Positions 38,600 through 45,254 of a stretch of 53,500 nt of DNA are shown here, in pieces. The translations under genes and the position numbers were made by a program. Below the pieces are notes generated by a model. The model saw only the letters and a program-made list of their open reading frames with translations, made no database searches and had not been told where the DNA came from. The stretch spans positions 1 to 53,500 of the forward strand of contig JABHGC010000185.1 in NCBI GenBank assembly GCA_018672285.1, read 5' to 3'. The first letter of the stretch is position 1. Each line of letters opens with the position of its first letter. This stretch comes from Methylococcales bacterium (GTDB taxonomy: Bacteria > Pseudomonadota > Gammaproteobacteria > JABHGC01).

Positions 38600-38620
38600 A
38601 GGCAGTTGCGGCTGCCTCTA
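38597..38620. terminator. Hairpin between convergent synthetase and hemopexin-like genes
   Basis: A perfect 9-bp stem (TAGAGGCAG / CTGCCTCTA) with a 6-base loop starts at the synthetase stop codon. It lies in the 33 bp between two convergent genes. Neither side has a clear T tract, so it is at best a weak intrinsic terminator. Confidence 0.4.
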
Positions 38621-38632
38621 AGGGGTTAAAGG

Positions 38633-39355
38633 CTAGTACCTTAAATCAGGCCAGTTATCATTCACAGGTTTTGGGTAGCCGGTATCTAGCAAGTCTGTGT
38701 TTAAGTCCCAGCGCCAATAGCGGTTGCCTTGGAATAGGTAGAGCTTGTGTGCTGTTTCTGCGTTATCCAGACCAGAATATACGGCCATGTCTAAACTACT
38801 ACTGGGTAAACCGTTCCAGCCTTGACCAATGCGTTTCGGGTAGCCGTCATCCATTTTTTGTTTGGCGATGTCCCAGCGCCAGTATTGATTGCTTTTGAAA
38901 AAGTACATTTTATTGCTGCGCTGACTGTGTTCGTATGGGGCGTACGCTGCTGCATCCAGCCGATCCGGTAAACCTTTCCAGTCCATTGAGATGAGCTTTG
39001 GATATTCCAAATCCATTTTTTTACTTGCAATATCCCACTGCCAGTACAGCTGGCCTTTGAAAAATAATATTTTATTGGGCCGGGTAGGGTTGTTTATACC
39101 GGTATATACAGCTGCATCTATATGGTTTGGAGTGCCTTTTAAGTGGTGTTCAATTTTTTGAGGGTAATTTTTGTCCATGTGGGTGGCATTGGCTTGCCAG
39201 CGCTGCACTTCTCTGCCATCAAAAAAATACAGTTTGTGTTGCCCTTGCTCATTGCCTGCGTAGGTAGCAGCAACGCCGAAAGATGATGATAGGGGGCTGT
39301 AAATACAACTGAATAAGAATACTAATCTGGCAATTTGTCGCATGCTTGTCCTCAA
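38633..39355 (-). CDS. Secreted hemopexin-repeat protein
   Basis: The 240-residue protein has a signal peptide (about 1-30). Four hemopexin-type repeats follow, each with a core such as KLYFFDGREVQRW, KILFFKGQLYWQWD, KMYFFKSNQYWRWD and KLYLFQGNRYWRWD, and intervening DAAVY or DMAVY strands. Four repeats make one complete four-bladed propeller. Hemopexin domains bind haem, metals or other proteins in animals. In bacteria they are scarce; the photopexins of Photorhabdus are an example. No other domain is present. The gene converges on the synthetase gene, with 33 bp between them, and a CRP-type site lies about 125 bp upstream of its start. The fold is clear; the ligand is not. Confidence 0.88.
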   Translation of the reverse strand: MRTSMRQIARLVFLFSCIYSPLSSSFGVAATYAGNEQGQHKLYFFDGREVQRWQANATHMDKNYPQKIEHHLKGTPNHIDAAVYTGINNPTRPNKILFFKGQLYWQWDIASKKMDLEYPKLISMDWKGLPDRLDAAAYAPYEHSQRSNKMYFFKSNQYWRWDIAKQKMDDGYPKRIGQGWNGLPSSSLDMAVYSGLDNAETAHKLYLFQGNRYWRWDLNTDLLDTGYPKPVNDNWPDLRY

Positions 39356-39479
39356 TCCTTGAACTATGTATGACTTTAGTTAGTTTATAATAGTACGATC
39401 CATTAGAGAACTGTTTTTCGTTTGTGGGTTATCCCTTGCTTTTGTGTTTTATCCCTAGAATTTATGGCTTTTTTTAAAC

Positions 39480-39495
39480 TGTGATCATGTTCACA
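39480..39495. promoter_or_regulatory. CRP/Vfr-type binding site
   Basis: TGTGATCATGTTCACA matches the CRP consensus TGTGA-N6-TCACA exactly. The symmetry extends over 39476-39499, with 22 of 24 positions palindromic. It lies between the divergent hemopexin-like gene (start 39355) and the ribbon-helix-helix gene (start 39604), about 110-125 bp from each. It may control either. Confidence 0.7.
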
Positions 39496-39603
39496 GTTTT
39501 TGCATTATGCTTTCATTTTATTGTGAAATGGTGATATAAATTAACCTTATTGATTAAATCAACGGGCATTAGCCCAAAAGTACTAATCCAAAGGGGAAGC
39601 AGG

Positions 39604-39792
39604 ATGAAAAAAAGTCAATTAGTTCATGTTCAGGCAGATAGTGAATTGGTTATGCGCCTTAAAATTTTGGCAGCAAGACGTAATATGAAAATGTATGAGC
39701 TGGTTGATGAAGCTTTGTCTAGTTGGTTACAAACCCAGTCTGGAGAGCTATCTGAAATAGCCGATTTGATGTTTTCGTTTGAATCAGCGTAA
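39604..39792 (+). CDS. Small ribbon-helix-helix DNA-binding protein
   Basis: The protein has 62 residues. After a basic start (MKKSQLVHVQAD) comes a short strand and two helices, SELVMRLKILAARRNMKMYELVDEALSSWLQ. This is the layout of Arc/CopG-like ribbon-helix-helix proteins, which bind DNA as dimers. The ATG at 39604 is chosen because GGGGAAGCAGG lies just before it; an upstream in-frame start would add about 18 unrelated residues. No toxin gene follows, so an antitoxin role is not supported. It may be an autoregulator or a regulator of the neighbouring hemopexin-like gene. The target is unknown. Confidence 0.75.
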   Translation: MKKSQLVHVQADSELVMRLKILAARRNMKMYELVDEALSSWLQTQSGELSEIADLMFSFESA

Positions 39793-39923
39793 TACACAGC
39801 AATATATTGTGTCTAAAGGTGTAGGGAAAAGCAGCCGATTGATTTGCTTTCAGCGGCTGGTTTAAAGTGATTTTAGTGAATGATTTAAAGTCTGTGCCTG
39901 TCCATTTGGTGTTCAATCCGCCA

Positions 39924-39952
39924 TAAAAAAATAACCGACCGGTTCATTTTTT
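39924..39952. terminator. Bidirectional terminator between ribbon-helix-helix gene and lpxH
   Basis: AACCG-AC-CGGTT is flanked by AAAAAAAT on the left and CATTTTTT on the right, giving a 13-bp stem with two mismatches and T tracts on both strands. It lies in the 312-bp gap between the convergent genes ending at 39792 and 40105. Confidence 0.7.
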
Positions 39953-40070
39953 AGTTGTGATATATGGTTGTATAGTTTGTTTATAGTAATATTTTTGGCT
40001 GTTTTTTAGGCGCGATCATGTCAAAAATTTGCTGTGCCAAAAGCGAAATATCACGACCTATTCCGCGTGC

Positions 40071-40093
40071 TGAGGTCAATGTACATGGCCTCA
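40071..40093. repeat. Imperfect palindrome near the end of lpxH
   Basis: TGAGGTC and GGCCTCA flank the self-complementary ATGTACAT, with one mismatch and one unpaired base. It is 12 bp from the lpxH stop codon. It could be a second, weaker RNA hairpin or a protein site; there is no T tract. Apart from this and the terminator at 39924, I see nothing in the gap 39793-40104. Confidence 0.35.
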
Positions 40094-40104
40094 AGTGCTG
40101 TTCT

Positions 40105-40827
40105 TTAAGTTAATTGCTCCGAGCGAAACCCTTTTGCAGTCCAGCTCAAGAAAAAACCGGTGTCGGTTTCCCAGGGTGCCAGAACATATCGTGTGGCTGA
40201 CTGTTGCTGTAATTGAAATTGATGTGCAGCAGGTCTATGAGTATGCCCGTGAATCAGTGTGGTGACGTTGGCATCTAACATTGCTTGTTCAACTGCGTCT
40301 TGATTAACATCGATAATGTCGGCCGCTTGCATGCTTTGGTGCTCGCCGCTGGCCTGTCTATATTGCTCAGCTTGCACTCTACGTGTGGCTAAATCTTGGC
40401 TCAAAAACTGTTGTTGCCATTGTGGTGAGCGAACCATGGTGCGCGCTTGTTGATATTTTACATCGTCAGTACAAAGCTGGTCGCCATGCATGATGAGTGC
40501 TTTGGTCTTTAAAAAGGAGATGATATGGCTGTCGCTTAGGAGTGTCATGCCTGCATTTTGTGCAAATTGTTCGCCCATTAAAAAATCGCGATTGCCATGC
40601 ATTAAAAAAAGTTCTGTATTATTTGAACAGGCTTTGAGGGCTTGAGTGCATTCATGGATGAGTGGGGTGTCGTCATCGTCTCCAATCCAAGCGTCAAAAA
40701 AGTCACCTAGGATATACAGCTGCGCTGCTTTATTGGCGCGGTTTTTTAAGAGCTGAAGGAATAGGGTCGTCATTTTGGGCTCCGACTCACAAAGGTGTAA
40801 GTCGGAGATAAACAAAATCTCAGTCAT
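40105..40827 (-). CDS. lpxH: UDP-2,3-diacylglucosamine diphosphatase
   Basis: LpxH hydrolyses UDP-2,3-diacylglucosamine to lipid X and UMP, the fourth step of lipid A synthesis, at the inner face of the inner membrane. The 240-residue protein has the full calcineurin-like metal set: ISDLHL (residues 6-11), GDFFDAW, GNRDFLMG, MHGDQLCTDD and HGHTHRP. Length and motifs are typical. It follows ppiB by 7 bp on the same strand, a gene order common in gammaproteobacteria, so ppiA-ppiB-lpxH is probably one transcript. Confidence 0.96.
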   Translation of the reverse strand: MTEILFISDLHLCESEPKMTTLFLQLLKNRANKAAQLYILGDFFDAWIGDDDDTPLIHECTQALKACSNNTELFLMHGNRDFLMGEQFAQNAGMTLLSDSHIISFLKTKALIMHGDQLCTDDVKYQQARTMVRSPQWQQQFLSQDLATRRVQAEQYRQASGEHQSMQAADIIDVNQDAVEQAMLDANVTTLIHGHTHRPAAHQFQLQQQSATRYVLAPWETDTGFFLSWTAKGFRSEQLT

Positions 40828-40834
40828 GGCTGAA

Positions 40835-41329
40835 TTAATCTACCCATTCTGCAGATTCGATTACAACAGGCTCAGCAGGTACATCACTGTGGTGGCCGGC
40901 ATTACCAGTAGCTACATTCTCAATGGCTTCGACAACTTCAATGCCTTCGGTTACTTTGGCAAATACACAGTAGCCCCAACCTTGAACGGTTGAGCTGGTG
41001 TAGTCTAAAAAAGCGTTGTCTTTGGCGTTAATGAAAAACTGAGATGAAGCGGAGTGTGGCTCTTGAGTTCTGGCCATTGCCAAAGTGCCTTTATCATTCT
41101 TTAGGCCATTGTCAGCTTCGTTTTCAATGTTTTCACGAGTGGCTTTTTCGCTCATGTCAGGAAGCATGCCGCCGCCTTGAATCATGAAGCCTTTAATGAC
41201 TCGGTGAAAAATGGTGCCATCGTAAAAACCATCTTGCACATATTGTTTGAAATTGGCAGCAGTTTTAGGGGCTTTTTCAGAATCCAGCTCGATTTTGATG
41301 TCGCCATGTGAGGTGTGCAAAATGATCAT
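40835..41329 (-). CDS. ppiB: Cytoplasmic peptidyl-prolyl cis-trans isomerase B
   Basis: This 164-residue cyclophilin catalyses cis-trans isomerisation of prolyl bonds during protein folding. It has [14 protein letters not shown] (active-site Arg and Phe), SASSQFFIN and a typical C-terminus. There is no signal peptide. The start at 41329 ([13 protein letters not shown]) is chosen because AAGGAG lies 8 bp upstream; a longer frame to 41383 would run back into ppiA. That ribosome site lies within the last codons of ppiA, so the two are probably translationally linked. Confidence 0.95.
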   Translation of the reverse strand: MIILHTSHGDIKIELDSEKAPKTAANFKQYVQDGFYDGTIFHRVIKGFMIQGGGMLPDMSEKATRENIENEADNGLKNDKGTLAMARTQEPHSASSQFFINAKDNAFLDYTSSTVQGWGYCVFAKVTEGIEVVEAIENVATGNAGHHSDVPAEPVVIESAEWVD

Positions 41330-41333
41330 ACGC

Positions 41334-41960
41334 TTATTCTCCTTGCGAATTGTTTGTTTGTTTTGATGCAGGAAATCTCGCATCAGGTAATACTCTTATG
41401 CTGTTGATGATGATGGGTTCTAAAGGTACGTCTCCAACAAATGGGCCACCAGCACCGGTGGTTGTGTTTCTAATTTTGTCGACAATATCCATACCTTCAA
41501 TGACATGACCAAATACAGTGTAACCCCAGCCATTGGTGCTGGTATCTTTGTGATCAAGTGATTTATTGTCTTTTACATTGATAAAAAATTGCGCGGTTGC
41601 CGAGTCAGGGTCACTGGTTCTGGCCATTGAGATGGATCCACGAACGTTCTTTAAACCATTGTTAGCTTCATTACGGATGGGTGGGTGAGTTGGCTTACGA
41701 CGGTAACGTTTGGTAAAACCGCCCCCTTGAATCATAAAGTTCTCAATGACTCGGTGAAAAATGGTGGCATCGTAAAATTTTTCTTCAACGTACTGTAGGA
41801 AATTCTTAACGGTTCTTGGGGCTTTTTCGCTGTCTAGCGCAACTTTGATTTGGCCTTGGTTGGTGTTGACCAATACGGTTGTTTTTGAGCTGTTGTTATC
41901 GGCTGCAACAGGAAGTGCTGCAAACATTAAAATAAATAGTGAGGCAAACCATTGTTTCAT
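41334..41960 (-). CDS. ppiA: Periplasmic peptidyl-prolyl cis-trans isomerase A
   Basis: This 208-residue cyclophilin has a signal peptide ([20 protein letters not shown], cleaved after about residue 20). It carries the conserved [14 protein letters not shown] and [12 protein letters not shown] motifs. It isomerises prolyl bonds in periplasmic and outer-membrane proteins. Relative to ppiB it has a C-terminal extension of about 20 residues. Only 4 bp separate its stop from the ppiB start. Having the exported and cytoplasmic paralogues side by side suggests an old tandem duplication. Confidence 0.93.
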   Translation of the reverse strand: MKQWFASLFILMFAALPVAADNNSSKTTVLVNTNQGQIKVALDSEKAPRTVKNFLQYVEEKFYDATIFHRVIENFMIQGGGFTKRYRRKPTHPPIRNEANNGLKNVRGSISMARTSDPDSATAQFFINVKDNKSLDHKDTSTNGWGYTVFGHVIEGMDIVDKIRNTTTGAGGPFVGDVPLEPIIINSIRVLPDARFPASKQTNNSQGE

Positions 41961-42147
41961 TTGTAACCCTTTTTTTGTTGTCTGAAAAATTCATCTTAAG
42001 CATGTCCTTATGCAACATGCTGGAGTTAAATCATTTTCTCAAGAAAGGCATCATAACATGGCGCTGCTAGGGTTCAAGCCTGAAATGTTTTGCCGTTATT
42101 TTATTTCAAACTGCTATATTTTAGAGGTCTCTCGGAAAAAAGGTTTG

Positions 42148-42528
42148 ATGATGTCTGAACGCGATTACCGCTTAGTCTTGGGTAGTGTTATTTTGGCTGG
42201 CTTATATTTTACGCTTGCTGAGTTAATCTATGCGGTCGTTTTGGTGTTGTTGATGGAAGGGGTCTTTAATTTTCGTCTGGTGAGTTTGTTGCCCTATTTG
42301 ATGCAACAGGGCAGAGGCATGGCGGACTGGAGTGGTACGGAAGTTCGTTATGAGTTCTCAGCTGAGCGGGCTTGGCGAATATTATTTGCACTGGGTTTAT
42401 TTTTGTCGTTTGAGTTTTATACAACGTATTGGGCGATTTCCTGGTTTTTAGGGTTTGCTGTGTTTGGTGCAGGGGCGAGTGGGGTTTGTCCGATGCTGAT
42501 GCTATTTAAATGGGCAGGGTTTCGTTAA
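42148..42528 (+). CDS. Small membrane protein, DUF2892-like
   Basis: The protein has 126 residues. It has a hydrophobic segment near 12-38 (GSVILAGLYFTLAELIYAVVLVLL) and another near 85-110, ending in GASGVCPMLMLFKWAGF. A Gly-x-CP-ml signature after a last membrane helix is typical of DUF2892-type inner-membrane proteins, whose role is unknown; some carry rhodanese domains, but this one does not. The start at 42148 follows AAAAAAGG at a good distance. An upstream in-frame ATG at 42010 would add 46 unlikely residues. It is divergent from ppiA and 39 bp upstream of the GGDEF-EAL gene, so it may be cotranscribed with it. Confidence 0.65.
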   Translation: MMSERDYRLVLGSVILAGLYFTLAELIYAVVLVLLMEGVFNFRLVSLLPYLMQQGRGMADWSGTEVRYEFSAERAWRILFALGLFLSFEFYTTYWAISWFLGFAVFGAGASGVCPMLMLFKWAGFR

Positions 42529-42567
42529 GTTGTCTAAAATTATGGTGAACCTTTAAGAATAGCTCTT

Positions 42568-44973
42568 ATGCCATCATCCAATGCTTTATCGAGTTTGTCT
42601 GTCAAAATTACCGGTATTGTTTTCTGGGGATTGGTCATTGTTGGCCTGCTGGTGTCTTTTGTCATCCTTGAGCGTTATGAATATGAGCTTGAGCAAGTTT
42701 ATGCTCAGTCTGAGGCACAGTTCTCCGAGGAAATTCAAGCGACTTTAAATCAAGAGCCAGGGTTAGATCCTGAGCGTTTAAAGCAGCGTTTACTAGGGTT
42801 GACTAAGCTGTTGAAAATCCCTGCTGCCAAACTGAGCTTTGAGCAACATGAGGTTGTGGTTGGCGCCATTGACCCTCGCTTGGTTCCACACTTTCAGACG
42901 CTTCATATTATCGGGGCTGATGGCAAATTAAGTAATGTGATGGTTGCTGTCTACCAGGTTGATATTGAGCCGGTTGTGGATCAATATCGCAAAACATTTT
43001 TGATGTCGATGGGCGCGCTGTTGTTTCTCTTTGGTTATCTTTTAAAGTGGGTTTTAGAGCGGGTGTTAACACAACCTTTTTTGCAGATGGTGGATACCGC
43101 TCAGCAGTTTTCAGCCGACCAACAGGTGCGCTTTAATGAAAAACGCTCCGATGAGTTTGGTGATTTGGCCAGGTTTATTAACCAATCACTGGATCATTTG
43201 TTGACTCAACAAGGGGAATTGAAGGCCTCATTACAGCGGCAACACTTGTCTGAGCAAGCGCTACTTGAAGAAAAAGAGCGAATCAAAGTCACACTTCAAT
43301 CGATTGCAGAGGGGGTCATTACAACGGATCAATCCATGTGTGTGTCCTATTTAAACCCCATTGCAGAGCGCTTGCTGGGTATCGGTTTGAGTGAATGTAA
43401 AGGCCGCTTGATTACTGACGTTGTACAGCTAGTGAATGAGCGTGACGGTTTGCCCGTTGAAAATCCTGTGGTGCGTTGCTTGCATAGTGGCCATGTTGAA
43501 AAACTCCCAAGTGATAGTGTATTACTGCGCTCTGATGGGGTTCGTGTTGCCATTGAAGATTCAGCCGCCCCCATGCGGGATGATGCTGGTGCGATTGTTG
43601 GTGCGGTCATGGCTTTTCAGGATGTGGGAAATGCCAGAGAGTTGGCACAAAAGCTGTCTTTTCAAGCATGCCATGACTCTTTAACGGGGTTGTTTAATCG
43701 CCATGAGTTTGAAAAGCGGCTGCAGTCAGCAATCTCAGATGTACAAGATAAAGCGGTAGAGCATGCCCTGTGTTACTTGGATTTAGATCAATTTAAAATT
43801 GTGAATGATACCTGTGGCCATGGTGCTGGTGATGATTTATTACGAGCCTTGTCCGATATTTTACAAGCGAAAATTCGTGATGGAGATATGTTGGCTCGCT
43901 TAGGGGGTGATGAGTTCGGGGTGTTATTACTGAATTGTAACCTTGAAGATGCCGAGCGTATTGCCAATACGCTCAGGATGACGGTGAGTGAGTTTCGATT
44001 TGTTTGGCAAGATAAGATATTTGAAATTGGCGTCAGTATCGGTTTGGTCGGGGTGAATCAGTACAGTAAGGATTTAACGGATGTGCTGAGTGCTGCCGAT
44101 GTTGCTTGCTACTCGGCGAAAGATGCGGGCAGAAACCGAATCCATGTTTATCAGCAGGGAGACTTGGAGCTACAGAAGCGCCGAGGTGAAATGCAGTGGG
44201 TGAATCGTTTGCAAAAAGCGGTGGATGACAATGCCTTTTGTTTGCACTATCAAACAATTGAACCACTGCAAACGTCTGCGCCATCGGGGGCTCATATTGA
44301 AGTGTTATTACGGATGGTGGGTAGTGAAGGGGTGTTTATTTTACCCGGCGCCTTTTTACCTTCAGCAGAGCGATATGATTTGATTCGCTCGGTAGATCAG
44401 TGGGTTGTGCAGCACTTGTTTGAGCGTTTTGGTCGCTTAATGCGGGAAAAATACGATGCCAATCCTGAATGCCATGATACCTATGGGATTAATTTGTCGG
44501 GTAAGAGCATCGATAACCTTGAGTTTCGGCAGTTTTTGGTCGACTCGATTGAGCGCTTCAACATTCCTGCAAGTACCTTGTGTTTTGAAATTACTGAAAC
44601 CTCAGCGATCACTAATCTAGCGGGGGCAAGACACTTCATTGAAGAGCTTAAAGCGTTGGGCTGTGAATTTGCGTTAGATGATTTTGGCAGTGGTATGTCT
44701 TCTTTTTCTTACCTTAAGAATTTGGATGTGGATTACCTCAAAATTGATGGTAGTTACGTCCGTGATATTAATGATGATCCTGTTGATCGGGCATTGGTGA
44801 ATTCTGTGAACCAAATTGGTCATGTTATGGGGATGAAGACCATTGCCGAATATGCAGAAGACGATGCTTGCTTATCTATCTTAAAGGCCATTGGGGTAGA
44901 TTATGCTCAAGGCTACTGTTTATCGACGCCTCAACCCATTGACCAGTTTTTTACCTCGTCTGTGACATCTTAA
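42568..44973 (+). CDS. Membrane PAS-GGDEF-EAL cyclic di-GMP enzyme
   Basis: The 801-residue protein has two membrane helices (about 12-31 and 143-162) enclosing a periplasmic sensor of about 110 residues. A HAMP segment follows (about 165-220), then a PAS domain (about 235-365), a GGDEF domain (about 370-535) and an EAL domain (about 545-795). GGDEF is intact (MLARLGGDEFG) and RDGD five residues before it forms an inhibitory I-site. The EAL domain has EVLLRM, NLSGKS, FEITETSA, DDFGSG and YLKIDGSYV, so the phosphodiesterase residues are also present. Both activities are possible, with the GGDEF domain either active or a GTP-binding regulator. The signal sensed is unknown. Confidence 0.93.
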   Translation: MPSSNALSSLSVKITGIVFWGLVIVGLLVSFVILERYEYELEQVYAQSEAQFSEEIQATLNQEPGLDPERLKQRLLGLTKLLKIPAAKLSFEQHEVVVGAIDPRLVPHFQTLHIIGADGKLSNVMVAVYQVDIEPVVDQYRKTFLMSMGALLFLFGYLLKWVLERVLTQPFLQMVDTAQQFSADQQVRFNEKRSDEFGDLARFINQSLDHLLTQQGELKASLQRQHLSEQALLEEKERIKVTLQSIAEGVITTDQSMCVSYLNPIAERLLGIGLSECKGRLITDVVQLVNERDGLPVENPVVRCLHSGHVEKLPSDSVLLRSDGVRVAIEDSAAPMRDDAGAIVGAVMAFQDVGNARELAQKLSFQACHDSLTGLFNRHEFEKRLQSAISDVQDKAVEHALCYLDLDQFKIVNDTCGHGAGDDLLRALSDILQAKIRDGDMLARLGGDEFGVLLLNCNLEDAERIANTLRMTVSEFRFVWQDKIFEIGVSIGLVGVNQYSKDLTDVLSAADVACYSAKDAGRNRIHVYQQGDLELQKRRGEMQWVNRLQKAVDDNAFCLHYQTIEPLQTSAPSGAHIEVLLRMVGSEGVFILPGAFLPSAERYDLIRSVDQWVVQHLFERFGRLMREKYDANPECHDTYGINLSGKSIDNLEFRQFLVDSIERFNIPASTLCFEITETSAITNLAGARHFIEELKALGCEFALDDFGSGMSSFSYLKNLDVDYLKIDGSYVRDINDDPVDRALVNSVNQIGHVMGMKTIAEYAEDDACLSILKAIGVDYAQGYCLSTPQPIDQFFTSSVTS

Positions 44974-45155
44974 TCCTAAGTGACTGATTCTTTATCTGTA
45001 AGTATATACTGATTCTATTGTGTGTTTTTTTGCCTCAAATATAAGCAAAATTTTTTTCTTTAATGATCACAATAAATTAGATGCGATCCGCATTTGTCAA
45101 TAACAAAAAACGCTTGAAGCGAAACGCGTATGAAATTAGGATAGCTCGTGTCGAG

Positions 45156-45202
45156 GCACCACATATTGTGTCTCCGGCTAATAATAATACTATATAAGCC
45201 AT
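45156..45202. promoter_or_regulatory. Pair of NrdR-type boxes upstream of nrdJa
   Basis: GCACCACATATTGTGT (45156-45171) matches the NrdR consensus ACACTATATATAGTGT at 12 of 16 positions, and ATACTATATAAGCCAT (45187-45202) at 10 of 16. The two are 31 bp apart, three helical turns, as in known NrdR-regulated promoters. They lie 53-99 bp before the nrdJa start, where the nucleotide-sensing repressor NrdR would act. Confidence 0.6.
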
Positions 45203-45254
45203 ATCCGGCTGATTTTTATGGATAATCCTCAATTCAGTGACGAGTTAAAATAAT

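Noticed and set aside
5801..38599. Many shorter open frames on both strands inside the synthetase gene
   Set aside because: They lack ribosome sites and recognisable domains, and they lie across conserved NRPS motifs; they are shadows of one large frame.
5801..38599. Polyketide synthase, oxidase, methyltransferase or epimerase domains in the synthetase
   Set aside because: No ketosynthase, acyltransferase, FMN-oxidase, SAM-binding or epimerase motif was seen. The spaces between motifs in modules 1-4 and 6 are normal.
5801..39355. Complete siderophore cluster
   Set aside because: Thiazoline chemistry suggests metal binding, but there is no TonB receptor, ABC importer, exporter or Fur-type regulator nearby, so the role stays open.
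39604..39792. Antitoxin of a toxin-antitoxin pair
   Set aside because: The ribbon-helix-helix fold fits, but no toxin-like gene follows or precedes it; the next gene is convergent lpxH.
45001..45010. Palindrome AGTATATACT upstream of nrdJa
   Set aside because: It is short and AT-rich and fits no operator I can name; chance is likely in such sequence.
44974..45254. Cobalamin riboswitch before the B12-dependent reductase
   Set aside because: I found no GCCACTG-type B12 box and no paired helices of the class; two NrdR-like boxes explain the region better.
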